NCBI RefSeq assembly: GCF_014646335.1
Contig: NZ_BMNG01000003.1
Location: forward strand, 62,001-126,000
DNA length: 64,000 nt
Direction of reading: 5' to 3'
DNA from: Streptomyces lasiicapitis
GTDB lineage: Bacteria > Actinomycetota > Actinomycetes > Streptomycetales > Streptomycetaceae
Shown: piece after piece, positions 35,508-47,200 of the stretch
How positions within the stretch are numbered: position 1 is the stretch's first letter
Layout: each line of letters begins with the position of its first letter
Translations under genes and position numbers: made by a program
Notes under the pieces: generated by a model
Databases searched by the model: none
The model's input: only the letters and a program-made list of their open reading frames with translations
Told to the model about the DNA's origin: nothing

Positions 35508-36215
35508 GTGTCCCTGCCCGAGATCCGGCCCTATCCGCTGCCCGCGGCTGCCGAGTTGCCCGCGGGACGGGTCGACTGGCGGCCCGATCCGGCCCGCGCG
35601 GCGCTGCTGGTGCACGACATGCAGCGGTACTTCCTGGCGCCGTACGCCGGGGCGCCGGTGCCCGAGGCGACCGCGAACATCGCGCGCCTCGCCGAGGCGG
35701 CCCGCGAGCGCGGCGTCCCGGTGTTCTACACCGCGCAGCCCGGCAGGCAGGACCCCGCGGACCGCGGGCTGCTCACCGAGTTCTGGGGCGACGGCATCGG
35801 CGCGGTGATCGACACCGACCCGCAGGCCGCGGACATCGTCGACGCGCTCGCCCCCGCCGAGACCGACACCGTGCTCGTCAAGTGGCGCTACAGCGCGTTC
35901 CAACGCAGCACGTTCGCCGAGCGGTTGGCCGCGCTCGGCCGCGACCAGCTGCTGATCACCGGCGTGTACGCGCACATCGGCCTCCAGGCCACGGCCGTCG
36001 AGGCGTTCATGCGCGACGTGCAGCCGTTCCTGCTGGCGGACGCGGTGGCCGACTTCTCGCGCGAGCGCCACGACCAGGCGTGTGCGTACGTAGCCGAGCG
36101 CTGCGGAGTGGTGACCACCACCGCCGACGCGCTGACCGCGCTCGCCGGGTCGTCCGTCCAGTCCGGGTCCTCCGCGCCCACCCCCACCCCCACCTCCGCA
36201 GGAGCCGTCCGATGA
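35508..36215 (+). CDS. dhbB: Isochorismatase
   Basis: Hydrolyses isochorismate to 2,3-dihydro-2,3-dihydroxybenzoate. About 235 residues; the GTG at 35508 lies 8 bases after AAGGAG, whereas the ATG at 35502, overlapping the dhbE stop, would be only 2 bases from it. Family motifs: ALLVHDMQRYFL (catalytic Asp), VLVKWRYSAFQRS and LLITGVYAHIG. Unlike EntB or DhbB of enteric bacteria and Bacillus, the protein ends after the hydrolase domain in a short Pro/Thr-rich tail. The aryl carrier domain is a separate, ATGA-overlapping gene. Confidence 0.92.
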   Translation: MSLPEIRPYPLPAAAELPAGRVDWRPDPARAALLVHDMQRYFLAPYAGAPVPEATANIARLAEAARERGVPVFYTAQPGRQDPADRGLLTEFWGDGIGAVIDTDPQAADIVDALAPAETDTVLVKWRYSAFQRSTFAERLAALGRDQLLITGVYAHIGLQATAVEAFMRDVQPFLLADAVADFSRERHDQACAYVAERCGVVTTTADALTALAGSSVQSGSSAPTPTPTSAGAVR

Positions 36216-36451
36216 GCCAGACCCTGTCGCCCGAGCGCGTCCGCGCCGACGTCGCGGAGCTGCTCGGCTGCGATCCCGCCGAGATCGCGCCCGACGACAA
36301 CCTCTTCGACCTCGGCCTGGACTCCGTACGGATCATGACCCTGGTCGAGCGCTGGCGCTCCGGCGGAGCCGCGGACCTGGAGTTCCCCGACCTGGCCGAG
36401 CAGCCCGAACTGGCTCACTGGACGGCGCTGTTGACCGGAGGCACCGCATGA
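36212..36451 (+). CDS. Free-standing aryl carrier protein
   Basis: 79-residue carrier protein holding 2,3-dihydroxybenzoate as a thioester on phosphopantetheine. The attachment serine is in NLFDLGLDSVRIM. The remainder (RWRSGGAADLEFPDLAEQPELAHW) matches the C-terminal ArCP part of EntB/DhbB. The ATG overlaps the dhbB stop (ATGA) and its own stop overlaps the next start, indicating tight translational coupling. It would be charged by DhbE and used by the first condensation domain of the NRPS. No phosphopantetheinyl transferase gene lies in the window. Confidence 0.93.
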   Translation: MSQTLSPERVRADVAELLGCDPAEIAPDDNLFDLGLDSVRIMTLVERWRSGGAADLEFPDLAEQPELAHWTALLTGGTA

Positions 36452-37302
36452 GCCTGGTCGACCACCGGCACCGGCACCGGCACCTGGAGCGGATCGCGGA
36501 GGTCCGCGCGGGCCGCGAGCCCGAGAAGGTGGGCTACCCCATCGGCATCCGCGAGACCGAGGTCGTACGCACCGCCATGGTCGGCACCGGACTGCTGCGG
36601 GTGACCCTCGGCGGGTCCGGTACCGAGGGCTTCGAGGCGCACGCGCCCGACGAGCACGTGAAGCTGATCTTCCCCGAGCCGGACGGATCGCTGCGCCTTC
36701 CCGAGCCGAACGGCACGATGCTGCGCTGGCCGCGCCCCGCGGGCACCTCGCGTGAGTACACCGTGCGCCGCTACGACCCCGCCGCCGCCGAGATCGACAT
36801 CGACTTCGCCCTGCACGACGGCGGACTCGCCTCGGACTGGGCGCGCGCCGTCGAGCCGGGCGCCGTGATGCACCTCGCGGGCCCGCCCGGCGGGCTGATC
36901 GTCCCGCACGCGTACGACCGTTATGTGCTGGCCGGCGACATCACGGCGCTGCCCGCGATCGCCCGTTGGCTGGAGGAACTGCCGCGCAACGCGCGCGGCT
37001 GGGCCTTCATCGAGGTCGCCGACGCGGCGGAGGAGATCGAACTGTCCGCGCCCGACGGCGTCGAGGTGCGCTGGCTGCACCGCGGCGACCGCCCGGCCGG
37101 CACCGGCGACGAGCTGGCGCGAGCCGTGACCGCGGTGATCGTGCCCGAGAACGAGCGGGTGTACGTGTGGGCCGCCGGCGAGGCGGGCCAGCTCAAGCCG
37201 CTGCGCCGCTGGGTCCGCGACGAACTGCGCCTGGAGAAGGCCGACCACGACATCACCGGCTACTGGAAGCGCGGCGTCGCCGACTTCGACGAGGACCACT
37301 GA
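36448..37302 (+). CDS. Siderophore-interacting protein (ferric-siderophore reductase), operon copy
   Basis: Cytoplasmic FAD/NAD(P)H flavoprotein that releases iron from imported ferric siderophores (ViuB/SIP family), 284 residues. The FAD-binding motif is SREYTVRRYDP (about residues 109-119). The NAD(P)H-binding region starts VLAGDITALPAIARWLEEL, and the C-terminus has YVWAAGEAGQLKPLRRWVRDE and ITGYWKRG. The N-terminus is His/Arg-rich (DHRHRHRH). It overlaps the ArCP gene by ATGA and so belongs to the iron-repressed operon, coupling synthesis with iron release. Confidence 0.94.
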   Translation: MSLVDHRHRHRHLERIAEVRAGREPEKVGYPIGIRETEVVRTAMVGTGLLRVTLGGSGTEGFEAHAPDEHVKLIFPEPDGSLRLPEPNGTMLRWPRPAGTSREYTVRRYDPAAAEIDIDFALHDGGLASDWARAVEPGAVMHLAGPPGGLIVPHAYDRYVLAGDITALPAIARWLEELPRNARGWAFIEVADAAEEIELSAPDGVEVRWLHRGDRPAGTGDELARAVTAVIVPENERVYVWAAGEAGQLKPLRRWVRDELRLEKADHDITGYWKRGVADFDEDH

Positions 37303-37323
37303 CCCCGTCCGGCGGACGGACGG

Positions 37324-37359
37324 GCCGTGCGTGCCGTACGTGCCGTGCGTGCCGTACGT
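37324..37359 (+). repeat. 18-bp tandem duplication before the binding-protein gene
   Basis: Two exact copies of an 18-base unit beginning GCCGTGCGTGCC in the 126-base gap. The meaning is unknown; it might form RNA structure, since CCGTACG-type segments are partly self-complementary. Confidence 0.7.
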
Positions 37360-37428
37360 GAGACAGCGCCGTACACAACACAGCGCGGCGTACCCGAAGA
37401 ACAAAGAGCAACCAACAAGGAGCATCAC

Positions 37429-38424
37429 ATGTCCCTACGCAGATCCTCGGGCCTCGTCGGCGCCGTGGCGCTGGCCCTGGCTCTGACCGGATGCGGGTCG
37501 TCCGACAGCAAGTCGGACTCCTCCGGGAAGGGTGGGACCCGGGTGTTCGCCGCGGACAACGGCAAGATCAAGATCCCGGCCGACCCCCAGCGCGTGGTGG
37601 CCACCGGCTACGCCGTGCCCGTCATGATCGAGGCGCACGCGCCGCTGGTCGGGATCTCGTCGTGGAAGCGCGGCGAGTCGATGATGAGCAAGAAGGACCT
37701 CGCCACGTACAAGAAGGTCCCGAAGGTGGCGGGCGAGCTGGCGACGGAGACCAACTACGAGGCCGTCGCCGAGGCCGAGCCCGACCTCATCGTCATCGGC
37801 GTGCCCGCCCCGGTGCTCGGCGACATCGACGTGAAGCGCCTCGAGTCCATCGCCCCCGTGGTGGCGATCGGCCCGACCGTGCCGTCCGCGTGGCGCGAGC
37901 TGTCCCACAAGCAGGCCGACGCCGCGGGCTCGCTCAAGCAGTTCGACGCCGTCAAGGCGAAGTACGAGGCCAAGGCCGCCAAGCTGGCCGAGAAGTACAA
38001 GGACGTGCTGCCCCAGCTCAAGATGGGCCACGTCGGCGCGTACGGCGAGACCGCCAAGGGCACCTTCCAGCGCGAGTTCGGCAGCTCCTGGGGCACGAAC
38101 ATCGCCGAGGACGCGGGCGCGAAGTACTACGGCAAGGTCAAGAAGAAGGGTCCCGGCTCGCGCGCCGTCAGTGAGTACCCCTCCCTCGAGGAACTCCCCG
38201 AGTCGCTCGGCAAGGCCGACGCCATCACGTACTCCGTCAACCCCGACGGCAGCGTCCCCGAGCCGGTGAAGTACGTCATGGACTCGAAGCTGTGGAAGAA
38301 CCTGCCCGCCGTCAAGGCGAAGAAGACCTTCCCGATCCGCTACACCGAGGCCGCGACCTACGGGTCGGGCATGCAGACCCTGGACGCGATCGACAAGTCG
38401 TTCGCGCCGCTGCTGAACCGGTGA
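37429..38424 (+). CDS. Iron-siderophore ABC transporter substrate-binding lipoprotein
   Basis: 331 residues from the ATG at 37429 (AAGGAG 6 bases upstream). The signal peptide ends in the lipobox ALTGC (Cys22), so it is tethered outside the membrane. The body is a periplasmic-binding-protein type II iron-siderophore family fold: RVVATGYAVPVMIEAH, NYEAVAEAEPDLIVIG, SIAPVVAIGP and the long central helix rich in Lys/Glu. It is cotranscribed with two permeases and an ATPase. The ligand is presumably the catechol siderophore made by this operon. Confidence 0.94.
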   Translation: MSLRRSSGLVGAVALALALTGCGSSDSKSDSSGKGGTRVFAADNGKIKIPADPQRVVATGYAVPVMIEAHAPLVGISSWKRGESMMSKKDLATYKKVPKVAGELATETNYEAVAEAEPDLIVIGVPAPVLGDIDVKRLESIAPVVAIGPTVPSAWRELSHKQADAAGSLKQFDAVKAKYEAKAAKLAEKYKDVLPQLKMGHVGAYGETAKGTFQREFGSSWGTNIAEDAGAKYYGKVKKKGPGSRAVSEYPSLEELPESLGKADAITYSVNPDGSVPEPVKYVMDSKLWKNLPAVKAKKTFPIRYTEAATYGSGMQTLDAIDKSFAPLLNR

Positions 38425-39443
38425 CCGTCGCAGGCCGCACGTCCGAGGCGGCGGGAGAGAGGCGGGCCGCGCCACAGATCGGCCTGCTCGTCGGCGGGCT
38501 CGTGCTGCTCGCGGCGGTCGCCGTGGTCAGCATCGGCGTCGGCGCGCGCTCGATCTCGCCGACCGAGGTCGTGCGCGCCCTGCTCGACTACCAGGGCACC
38601 GACGACCACGTGATCGTGCGCGACGTCCGGGCGCCCCGCGCGCTGCTCGCCGTCGCGGTGGGCGCCGCCCTCGCGGTGTCGGGCGCGCTGATCCAGACCC
38701 TTGCCCGCAACCCGCTGGCCGAGCCCGGCATCCTCGGGGTCACCGCGGGCGCCGGGTTCGCCATCACCCTCGGGTCGGGGCTCGGCTTCGCCGCCGGGCA
38801 GGCGGGCCAGCTCGGCTCCGCGGTCGTCGGCTCGGTGCTCGCGGCGCTCCTCGTGGCCGCGGTCGGGCGGCGCTCGCCGCTGCGCCTGGTGCTGACCGGC
38901 GTGGCGCTGACGGCGGTGCTCAGCGGTGTCGCGCTCGGCATGCGGCTGATGCTCCCCGATACGTTCGACGCGTACCGCTTCTGGTCGGTCGGGTCCCTCG
39001 CGGCCCGCGAACAGGCGCCGCTCGCTTGGCCGTTGACGGCGATCGCGGTGTGCCTGGTCGGAGCGCTGCTGCTGAGCCGGGCCCTCAACGCCCTCGCCCT
39101 CGGCGAGACCGTCGCGCACACCCTCGGCGCGGGCGTCGGCCGGGTGCGCGCCATGGCGCTCGTACTGATCACCGTGCTCAGCGGGGCGGCGACCGCGGTG
39201 GCCGGACCGATCCTGTTCGTCGGCCTGATGGTGCCGCACCTGGTCCGCAAGCCCGCGGCCGGATCGGTGCCCTGGCTGATTCTCTACACGATGGTGCTCG
39301 GCCCGATCGTGCTGCTGGTCGCCGACATGGGGTCGCGAGTGCTGCTGCCCACCGGTGAGGTGCCGGTGGCCGTCGTGACCGCGTTCCTCGGCGGACCCAT
39401 GCTGATCTGGGCCGTGCGCCGCTATGGGGCGGGGTCGCTGTGA
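38421..39443 (+). CDS. FecCD-family iron-siderophore permease (first)
   Basis: Membrane subunit of the siderophore importer, about ten helices, 340 residues. The GTG at 38421 overlaps the previous stop (GTGA). Typical segments: VRDVRAPRALLAVAVGAALAVSGALIQTLARNPLAEPGILGVTAG (38617-38751) and VAGPILFVGLMVPHLVR. It would pair with the second permease as a heterodimer. Confidence 0.94.
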   Translation: MTVAGRTSEAAGERRAAPQIGLLVGGLVLLAAVAVVSIGVGARSISPTEVVRALLDYQGTDDHVIVRDVRAPRALLAVAVGAALAVSGALIQTLARNPLAEPGILGVTAGAGFAITLGSGLGFAAGQAGQLGSAVVGSVLAALLVAAVGRRSPLRLVLTGVALTAVLSGVALGMRLMLPDTFDAYRFWSVGSLAAREQAPLAWPLTAIAVCLVGALLLSRALNALALGETVAHTLGAGVGRVRAMALVLITVLSGAATAVAGPILFVGLMVPHLVRKPAAGSVPWLILYTMVLGPIVLLVADMGSRVLLPTGEVPVAVVTAFLGGPMLIWAVRRYGAGSL

Positions 39444-40453
39444 GCACACTCAAGTTGGCCGGCCTGGGCGGCTGGCGCGTCGAACGCCGGACGGTCGTAC
39501 TCGTCGCGGCCCTCGTTGCCCTGATGCTCGCCCTCGGCCTCACCGGGCTCTGCTACGGCACGTCCTGGTCCACGCCCCGCGAGGTGTTCGCCGTGCTCAG
39601 CGGGGCGGAGCCCTCCGTGGTGATCTGGGACTGGCGGATGCCGCGGGTGCTGGCCGGACTCGTCTTCGGTGCCGCGCTCGGGGTGTCCGGGGCGCTCTTC
39701 CAGAACCTCACCCGCAACCCGATGGGCAGCCCGGACGTGATCGGCCTCGACGCGGGCGCCTACACCGGCGCCCTGGTCGCGATCACGGTCCTGTCGGGCA
39801 CGTCCGCGCAACTGGCCGTCGGTTCGGTGCTCGGCGGACTCGTCGTCGCCGCCACCATCTACCTGCTGGCGTTCGACCGGGGCTTCTCCGGGCTGCGGCT
39901 CGTGGTCATCGGCATCGCCGTCAACGCGATGGTGACGGCGCTCAATTCGTGGATCGTGCTCCGCGCCGACCTGGAGGTGGCGATCGCCGCGGTCGGCTGG
40001 AGCGCGGGCTCGCTCAACGGCGTCGGCTGGGACGACCTCGGGATCCCGTTCACGGTGATCGCCGTGCTGCTCGCCCTGATGGCCACCCGGTCGCACGCCA
40101 TGCACCAGGCCTCGCTCGGCGACGCGATCGCGGTGACCACGGGCGTCGGCCTCGACCGGCTGCGGCTCCTCATGGTCCTGGTCGGCGTGGGCTGCACGGC
40201 CACGGTGACCGCGGTGGCCGGGCCGATCGCCTTCATCGCGCTCGCCGCACCGCAGATCGGCCGCCGGCTCGCGGGCGCTGCCGGGGTGCCGCTGCTCCCG
40301 GCCGCGCTGACCGGGGCGGTGCTGCTCCAGGGCGCCGACCTGGTCGCCCAGATGCTGCTCGCACCCGTCGCGCTGCCCGTCGGCGTGGTGAGCACCGCCA
40401 TCGGCGGCTGCTACCTGATCTGGCTGTTGACCAAGGAGGTGGGGCGCGCGTGA
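39440..40453 (+). CDS. FecCD-family iron-siderophore permease (second)
   Basis: Second membrane subunit, 337 residues, GTGA overlap with the first. Conserved WRMPRVLAGLVFGAALGVSG, FQNLTRNPMGSPDVIG and the coupling-helix region AGPIAFIALAAPQIGRRL are visible. Together with the neighbouring permease and ATPase it forms the importer for ferric siderophore. Confidence 0.94.
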   Translation: MSTLKLAGLGGWRVERRTVVLVAALVALMLALGLTGLCYGTSWSTPREVFAVLSGAEPSVVIWDWRMPRVLAGLVFGAALGVSGALFQNLTRNPMGSPDVIGLDAGAYTGALVAITVLSGTSAQLAVGSVLGGLVVAATIYLLAFDRGFSGLRLVVIGIAVNAMVTALNSWIVLRADLEVAIAAVGWSAGSLNGVGWDDLGIPFTVIAVLLALMATRSHAMHQASLGDAIAVTTGVGLDRLRLLMVLVGVGCTATVTAVAGPIAFIALAAPQIGRRLAGAAGVPLLPAALTGAVLLQGADLVAQMLLAPVALPVGVVSTAIGGCYLIWLLTKEVGRA

Positions 40454-41235
40454 GCGCACGCCTGACCGCGCGGGACATCACCCTGCGCTACGGAGACCGC
40501 GTGGTGTCCACGCGACTGAGCCTCGACGTCCCCGACGGCGCGTTCACGGCCGTCGTCGGCCCCAACGGCTGTGGGAAGTCGACCCTGTTGCGCGCCTTCG
40601 TACGACTTTTGCGCCCCGACGGCGGACACGTGGAGCTCGACGGCCGCGAGGTCGGCGACTACCCCGCCAAGGCCCTGGCCAAGCAACTCGGCTTCCTGCC
40701 GCAGGACCCGCAGGCCCCCGACGACATCAAGGTCCGCCAACTGGTAGGCCGAGGGCGGTTCCCGTACCAGTCGCTGCTCGCCCTGTGGTCCAAACAGGAC
40801 GAGGAGGCCGTCACCGGCGCCATGGCCGCGGCCGGCGTCACCGACCTGGCCGACCGGCCCGTGCAGGAGCTGTCCGGCGGACAGCGGCAGCGCGTGTGGA
40901 TGGCCATGGTGCTCGCCCAGGAGACGCCCTACCTCCTGCTCGACGAGCCGACGTCCTTCCTGGACATCACCCACCAGTACCAACTGCTCGGCCTGCTGGC
41001 CAAGTTGCGCGACGAGGGCCGCACGGTCATCGCCGTCCTGCACGACATCAACCAGGCGTGCCGGTACGCCGACCACCTCGTCGCCATGAAGGACGGCCGC
41101 GTGGCCGCCGAGGGCGACCCCACGGACGTCGTGGACGCCGCGCTGATCAAGGACGTCTTCGACCTGCCGAGCGTCATCGTCCCCGACCCCGTGACGGGCA
41201 CGCCGATGGTCGTCCCCACCCTGCAAGGAGAATGA
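40450..41235 (+). CDS. Iron-siderophore ABC transporter ATPase
   Basis: 261-residue FecE/FepC-type ATPase. Walker [11 protein letters not shown]-loop in FLPQDPQAP, signature LSGGQRQR and Walker [12 protein letters not shown] followed by the switch His in VLHDINQA are all intact. It starts with GTG overlapping the previous stop (GTGA). It energises uptake through the two permeases. Confidence 0.96.
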   Translation: MSARLTARDITLRYGDRVVSTRLSLDVPDGAFTAVVGPNGCGKSTLLRAFVRLLRPDGGHVELDGREVGDYPAKALAKQLGFLPQDPQAPDDIKVRQLVGRGRFPYQSLLALWSKQDEEAVTGAMAAAGVTDLADRPVQELSGGQRQRVWMAMVLAQETPYLLLDEPTSFLDITHQYQLLGLLAKLRDEGRTVIAVLHDINQACRYADHLVAMKDGRVAAEGDPTDVVDAALIKDVFDLPSVIVPDPVTGTPMVVPTLQGE

Positions 41236-41236
41236 G

Positions 41237-44200
41237 TTGAGCACCGCAAGCGTGTCCTCGGACGGCCTGTCCGCAAGCGCGGCCCCCGACGGGCTGCTCG
41301 CCCTGACCGGCGCCCAGGTGGGCATCTGGAACGCGCAGCGCCTCGAACCGGACTCGCCGTACTACGTGGTCGGCGACGTGGTGGAGATATCCGGCGACGA
41401 GCCCGCCGACGTGGACGCGCTGGTCGAGGCGGTCAGGGCGACCACCGAGGAGGCCGAGACCCTGCGGCTGCGGGTGTACGAGACCCCACAGGGCCCGCGC
41501 CAGCGGATCGGCGACGAGCCCGTGGAGCCGCCCCGGGTGGTCGACCTCAGCGGCGAGGCCGACCCCGCGGCGGCCGCGGAGGCGTTCGTGGTCGCCGAGC
41601 GGGCCCGCACCGGCGAGGCCTGCCGCGCGATGGTGGACATCCCGCTCTACTCACGCACCGTCATCAAGCTCTCCGACCACGAGGTCTGGTACACCCAGCT
41701 CGGCCACCACCTGATCTTCGACGGCTACACCGCCGCGATGCTCGCCCGCCGCACGGCCGCCCGCTACACCGCGCTGGTGCGCGGGACCGAGCCGCGCCGT
41801 TCGACCTTCGGCTCCTTCGCCGACCTCGTCGCCGCCGACCGCGACTACCGGGACAGCGACCGGTTCGCGGAGGACCGCGCGTACTGGGTGGAGCGGTTCA
41901 CGCCGCTCCCGGACCTCGGCGACGTCGACGCCGCCGCCGGTCCGCCCGAGCGCACCCTCACCGCCCGTACCGTGCTGCCGCCCGAAGAGACGGCCCGGCT
42001 GCGGGAGTTCGCCGACCAGGCGGGCGTCACCTGGGGCGAGGTGCTGATCGCCGGCTACGCCGCCTTCCTGCACCGTGTCCTCGGGCGCACCGACGTCGTG
42101 TTCGCGCTGCCGCTGATGTGCCGGACGGGCTCGACCGAGCTGCGTACGCCCGCCATGGCGGTCAACGTCCTGCCCCTGCGGGTGACCGTGCGTGCCGGGG
42201 ACGGCCTCGGCGAGCTGAGCCGCCGGGTCGCCGACGCGATGAAGGAGATGCGCGAGCACCAGCGCTACCGGGGCGAGGACCTGCCGCGCGACCTCGGTGT
42301 GCCCGGCGCGGGCGCCCTGCTTCACGGGCGCGGGATCAACCTCAAGGCGTTCGACCTGGCGATCGACTTCGCCGGGGCGACCGGCGTGATGCGCAACGTC
42401 GCGGGCGGTCCGCCGGAGGACATGGGCCTGAGCGTTCTGCCCACGCGGGACGGCGGGCTGCTCTTCGGCTTCGAGGTCGACGCCAGGAACAGCGACCAGG
42501 CCATGGTCGACGCCAAGCTTTCCGGCCTTCGCGCCCTGCTTTCCGGGCTCACCGACGGCCTGCCCGTGGGCCGGATCGCCCTGGCCGACGACGTGGAGCG
42601 GATCCTCGCGGACTGGGCGCCGCCCGCCGTGCCCGGCCCGCCGGTCGACGTACCGACCGCGTTCGACGCGATGGCCGCCGCCGGTCCCGGGCACACCGCG
42701 CTGGTGTGCGGCGACGAACGGCTCTCCGCCGCCGAGCTCGCGGGCCGGGTGCACCGTGTCGCCCGCGCGCTGCGGGCCCGCGGGGTCGGGCCCGACGACG
42801 TCGTGGCGTTCGCGCTGCCGCGCTCGGCCGACTCGGTGGTGGCGCTGCTCGCGGTCATGGACGCGGGGGCCGCGTTCCTGCCCCTGGACGCGGCCCATCC
42901 GGCGGAGCGGCTGCGGGAGTTGGTCGAGGACACGCGTCCGGTCCTTGTGCTCACCGACACGAACCTGTCCGCGCTCGTCCCCAGCGGCAGTGCGGTGGAC
43001 GGCCTGCCCTGGACCACCCTCCTCGCCGAGGCCGCCGACCTGTCCGGCGCCCCCCTCGCCGCCCACGAACTCGCCGCCCCCCGCCACCCCGAGCACCTCG
43101 CCTACGTCATCCACACCTCCGGGTCGACCGGCCGCCCCAAGGGCGTGCTCGGCCGCGTCGGCGGTCTCGCCGCGCTCCTGCACCACCAGCGCTCCACCGT
43201 CGTCGCCGAGGTCGAGGGCGCCACGGCCGGTCGGCGGCTGCGCGCCGCCCACACCTACTCGTTCGCCTTCGACTCCGCCTTCGAGCACCTGGTGTGGCTG
43301 CTGTGCGGACACGAACTGCACGTGTACGACGCCGAGACCACCCGCGACGCCGACGCCCTGCTCGCCGCGTACGCCCGTGACGGCATCGACATCGTCGACA
43401 CCACGCCGTCCATGGCCGCGCCGCTGATCGACGGCGGCCTCCTCGACCGGCGGCCCGCGCCCGCGCTCCTCGTGCTCGGCGGCGAGGCCACCCCGCCCGC
43501 GCTGTGGCGGCGCATCGCCGACGCGGGAATCGCCGCGCGCAACATGTACGGCCCGACCGAGGCCACCGTGACCAGCACGATCGGGCGGGTCGAGGGCGAC
43601 GTGCCGACGATCGGCCACCCGCTCGCGGGCACCCGCATCCACCTCCTGGACGGCGCGCTGCAGCCGGTGCCGCACGGCACGCCGGGCGAGCTGTACCTGG
43701 CTGGGCCGCACCTGGCCCGCGGCTACTTCGGCCGGCCCGGGGCGAGCGCGGAACGCTTCGTCGCCGACCCCTTCGGCGCGCCGGGGGAGCGGATGTACCG
43801 CACCGGCGACCTGGGCCGGTGGGTGCCCGGACGCGGCCTGGAGTACCTGGGCCGCGGCGACGGGCAGGTCAAGATCCGCGGCCACCGGGTGGAGACCGGC
43901 GAGGTCGAGGCGGCGCTCGCGGCGGTGCCGGGGGTCAGCGCGGCGGCGGCCGTGGTGCGTTCGTCGCGCCTGATCGGTTACGTCGTGGCGGGCTCCGGAA
44001 CCGGGGACGACGCGTCCGGCACCGAGGACGTCGCCCCGATCGCCGCTGACTCCGTACGCGCCCACCTCGCCGAGCGGCTCCCCGAGCACATGGTGCCCGC
44101 CGCCGTCGTGGTCCTCGACGAGCTGCCGGTCACGCCCAACGGCAAGCTCGACCGCGCCGCCCTGCCCGCGCCCGCCTCCTCCGGCGGCGCCGGCCGGGAG

Positions 44201-47200
44201 CCGAGCACCGAGCGGGAGCGACTGCTGTGTGCCGTCCTCGCCGAGGTCTTCGAGGCCGAACGGGTCGGTGTGGACGACGACTTCTTCTCGCTCGGCGGCG
44301 ACAGCATCACCGCGATCACCGTCAGCAGCAGGCTGCGGGCGCGGGGGATCGAGCTGCGGCCCCGGGACCTCCTCGCCCGCCGCACCTTCGCCGCCCTCGC
44401 CGCCTCCGCCGACGTCGTCGCGGACGCGCCGCAGGAGCTGGACGACCCGACCGGGCCGGTGCCCGCGCCGCCCATCGTGCGCGGCCTGCTCGACCCGCAC
44501 CCCGACGTGGACGTCGTCGCCGGGTACGCCCAGTGGACGGCCCTGCGTGTCGACGAACTCGCGTACGACGACCTGGTCATGGGCGTACAGACGGTCCTCG
44601 ACCACCACGACGCGCTGCGGCTGCGGGTGGGCGACGGCGGCGCGCTGGAGGTGCTTCCGCGTGGCGACGTACGAGCCGTCGTCAACGAAGTCCACGAGGC
44701 CGACGCGGACGTCACCGCTCTCGCCCGGCGTCTGGCCGGTCAACTCGACCCGCGCTCGGGCGACTTGCTGCGCGCCGCCCTGCTGCGTACCGGCGACGGA
44801 ACGCCGGACCGGCTCGTCATCGTCGTACACCATCTCGCCATGGACGGCGTCTCCTGGCGCGTCCTGCTGCCCGACCTGCACACGGCCTGCGCGGGCGTCG
44901 CGCTCGACCCGGTCGGCGCGTCCTGGCGGCGGCACGCGACGCTGCTCGCCGAGCAGGGCGGGACCGGCGCGCGACGCGGCGAACTCGCCTACTGGCGTGC
45001 CGCGTTGGACGACGCGGCCCGCCTCGGCGCCCGCCCCCTCGACCAGACCCGCGACACCGTGTCCACCGCCCACACCTCGGTCACCGTGGCCTCGCCCGAG
45101 GTCACCGAGGCACTCCTCACCACCCTGCCCGCGGCCTACCGCGCGGGCGTCGACGAGGTCCTGCTCGCCGCGCTCGTGCTCGCCCTGCGGGAGTGGGGCG
45201 TGAGCGGCGACGCCATGACCGTGACGATGGAGGGCCACGGCCGCGAACACCTCGATCTGGCGCGTACGGTCGGCTGGTTCACCAGCGAGTACCCCGTGCG
45301 CGTGCCCGCCGCGGGTGATGTGGGGCGGCTGCTGCGCGCGGCCAAGGAGGCCAGGCGCGGCGTCCCCGACGGCGGTGTCGGCTACGGCGTCCTGCGCTCC
45401 CTCGACCCGGTGGCGGGCGCCGAGTTGGCGGCCACCCCGCCGCCGGACGTGCTCCTCAACTACCTGGGCCGGTTCGCCCCGTTGGCCGGAACCGGATGGC
45501 GCCTGCCCGAGCGGGACGCCTTCGCGGTGACCGAGCCCGACGCCAAGGCCCTGGAACAGGTCCTCGCCCTCAACTGCTTCGTCCACGAGGAGGGCGCGCC
45601 CCGGCTCGCCGTCGAGTGGACCGCCGCGACCGAGGTGCTCGGCACCGACGCCGTGGCGGCCCTGCAGACGGCCTGGGCGGCCGCGCTCGACGCGCTCGCC
45701 GAGCACGCGCGCCACACGCCCGGCGGGCTCACCCCCTCCGACCTGCCGCTCGTCGACCTCGACCAGGCCGCCATCGACGCCCTCGAACGCGCCTACGCCC
45801 TCGAAAGCGCCGACGGTGTCGGCCGCATCGCGGAGGTCCTGCCCGCGACGCCGCTCCAGGTCGGCCTCTCCTTCCACACCCTGGTCCGCGACGACCAGGA
45901 CACCGACGTGTACGTCGTCCAGGCCGTCACCACCCTCGTCGGCGAACTCGACCCGGACCGGATGGCCGAGGCCGCACGCGAACTCCTGCGCCGCCACCCG
46001 GCGTTGCGCGTGTACCTCGGCACCGCCGGGGACGACGTGGTGCAGGTGATCCCCGCCGAGGTGGCCCTCGACTGGCGGCAGGACGACCGGTTCGAGGAGG
46101 CCGTACATACCGAGCTGGAACGAACGTTCTATCCAGAGCGGCCACCGTTGATCCGCTTCCTGCTGTCCCGCGTCGGCCCCGCCGAGCACAAGCTGGTGAT
46201 CACCAATCACCACGCCCTGCTCGACGGCTGGTCGATGCCGCTGGTCGGCCGCACCCTGCTGGCGCTCTACGCCGAGCTGGGCGGCGGCCCCGCCGCGCCC
46301 GTCGCCCCGCCGCTCTCCGAGTACTTCCGCTGGCTGGCGGGCCGCGACCACAAGGCGTCCCTGGCCGCGTGGCAGCACGCGCTCACCGGCGTGGACGATG
46401 CGACGCGGCTCGCACCCGCGCGCGTCGGCACCGGCGTCGAGCGGCCCGGCCGCGTGACCGTCGGACTCGGCGAGGAGTTCAGCGACCGCCTGCGCGCGTT
46501 CGCCCGCGAACAGGGCGTCACCCTGACCACGGTGCTCCAGACCGCCTGGGGCCTGCTGCTCGGCAGGCTCACCGGGCGCCGCGACGTCGTGTTCGGCTGC
46601 CCGGTGTCCGGGCGGCCCGCCGAGGTCGACGGCGTGGAGTCGATGATCGGCCAGCTCGGCACCACCATCCCCGTACGCGTACGGCACACCCAGGACCGGA
46701 CCGCGCGGGACCTGATGGCGGACGTACACGCACAGAGCGTGGCGCTCGCCGAGCACCACCACGTCGGCCTGCCCGAGATCCAGCGCGCGGTGGGCGTCGG
46801 CGAACTCTTCGACACGATGCTGGTGATGGAGAACTTCCCGCTGTCCAGCCGGAAGCGCACCCCGCTCGCCCCCGGCCTCGACCTGGCCGGCGTGGACATC
46901 ACCGACGCCACGCACTACGCGCTCACCGTCATCGTCATCCCCGACGACGAGATCACCATCGGCCTCGGCTACCAGCCGGGGGCGTTCGCCGAGGCGACCG
47001 TGCGCGACTACGGCCGCTGGCTGCACAACCTCCTGCGGGAGATCGTCGCCGACCCGGCACGCCCCGCGATCGCGCTGCCCGCGCTCGCTCCCGACGAGCG
47101 GACGCGGATGCTGCGTACGGGCACCGAGATCGTCTCCGCCAAGTCCCGCGGCCACTGGCTGGAGGAGTTCGCCGCCTGGGTGCGCCGCAAGCCCGACGCG

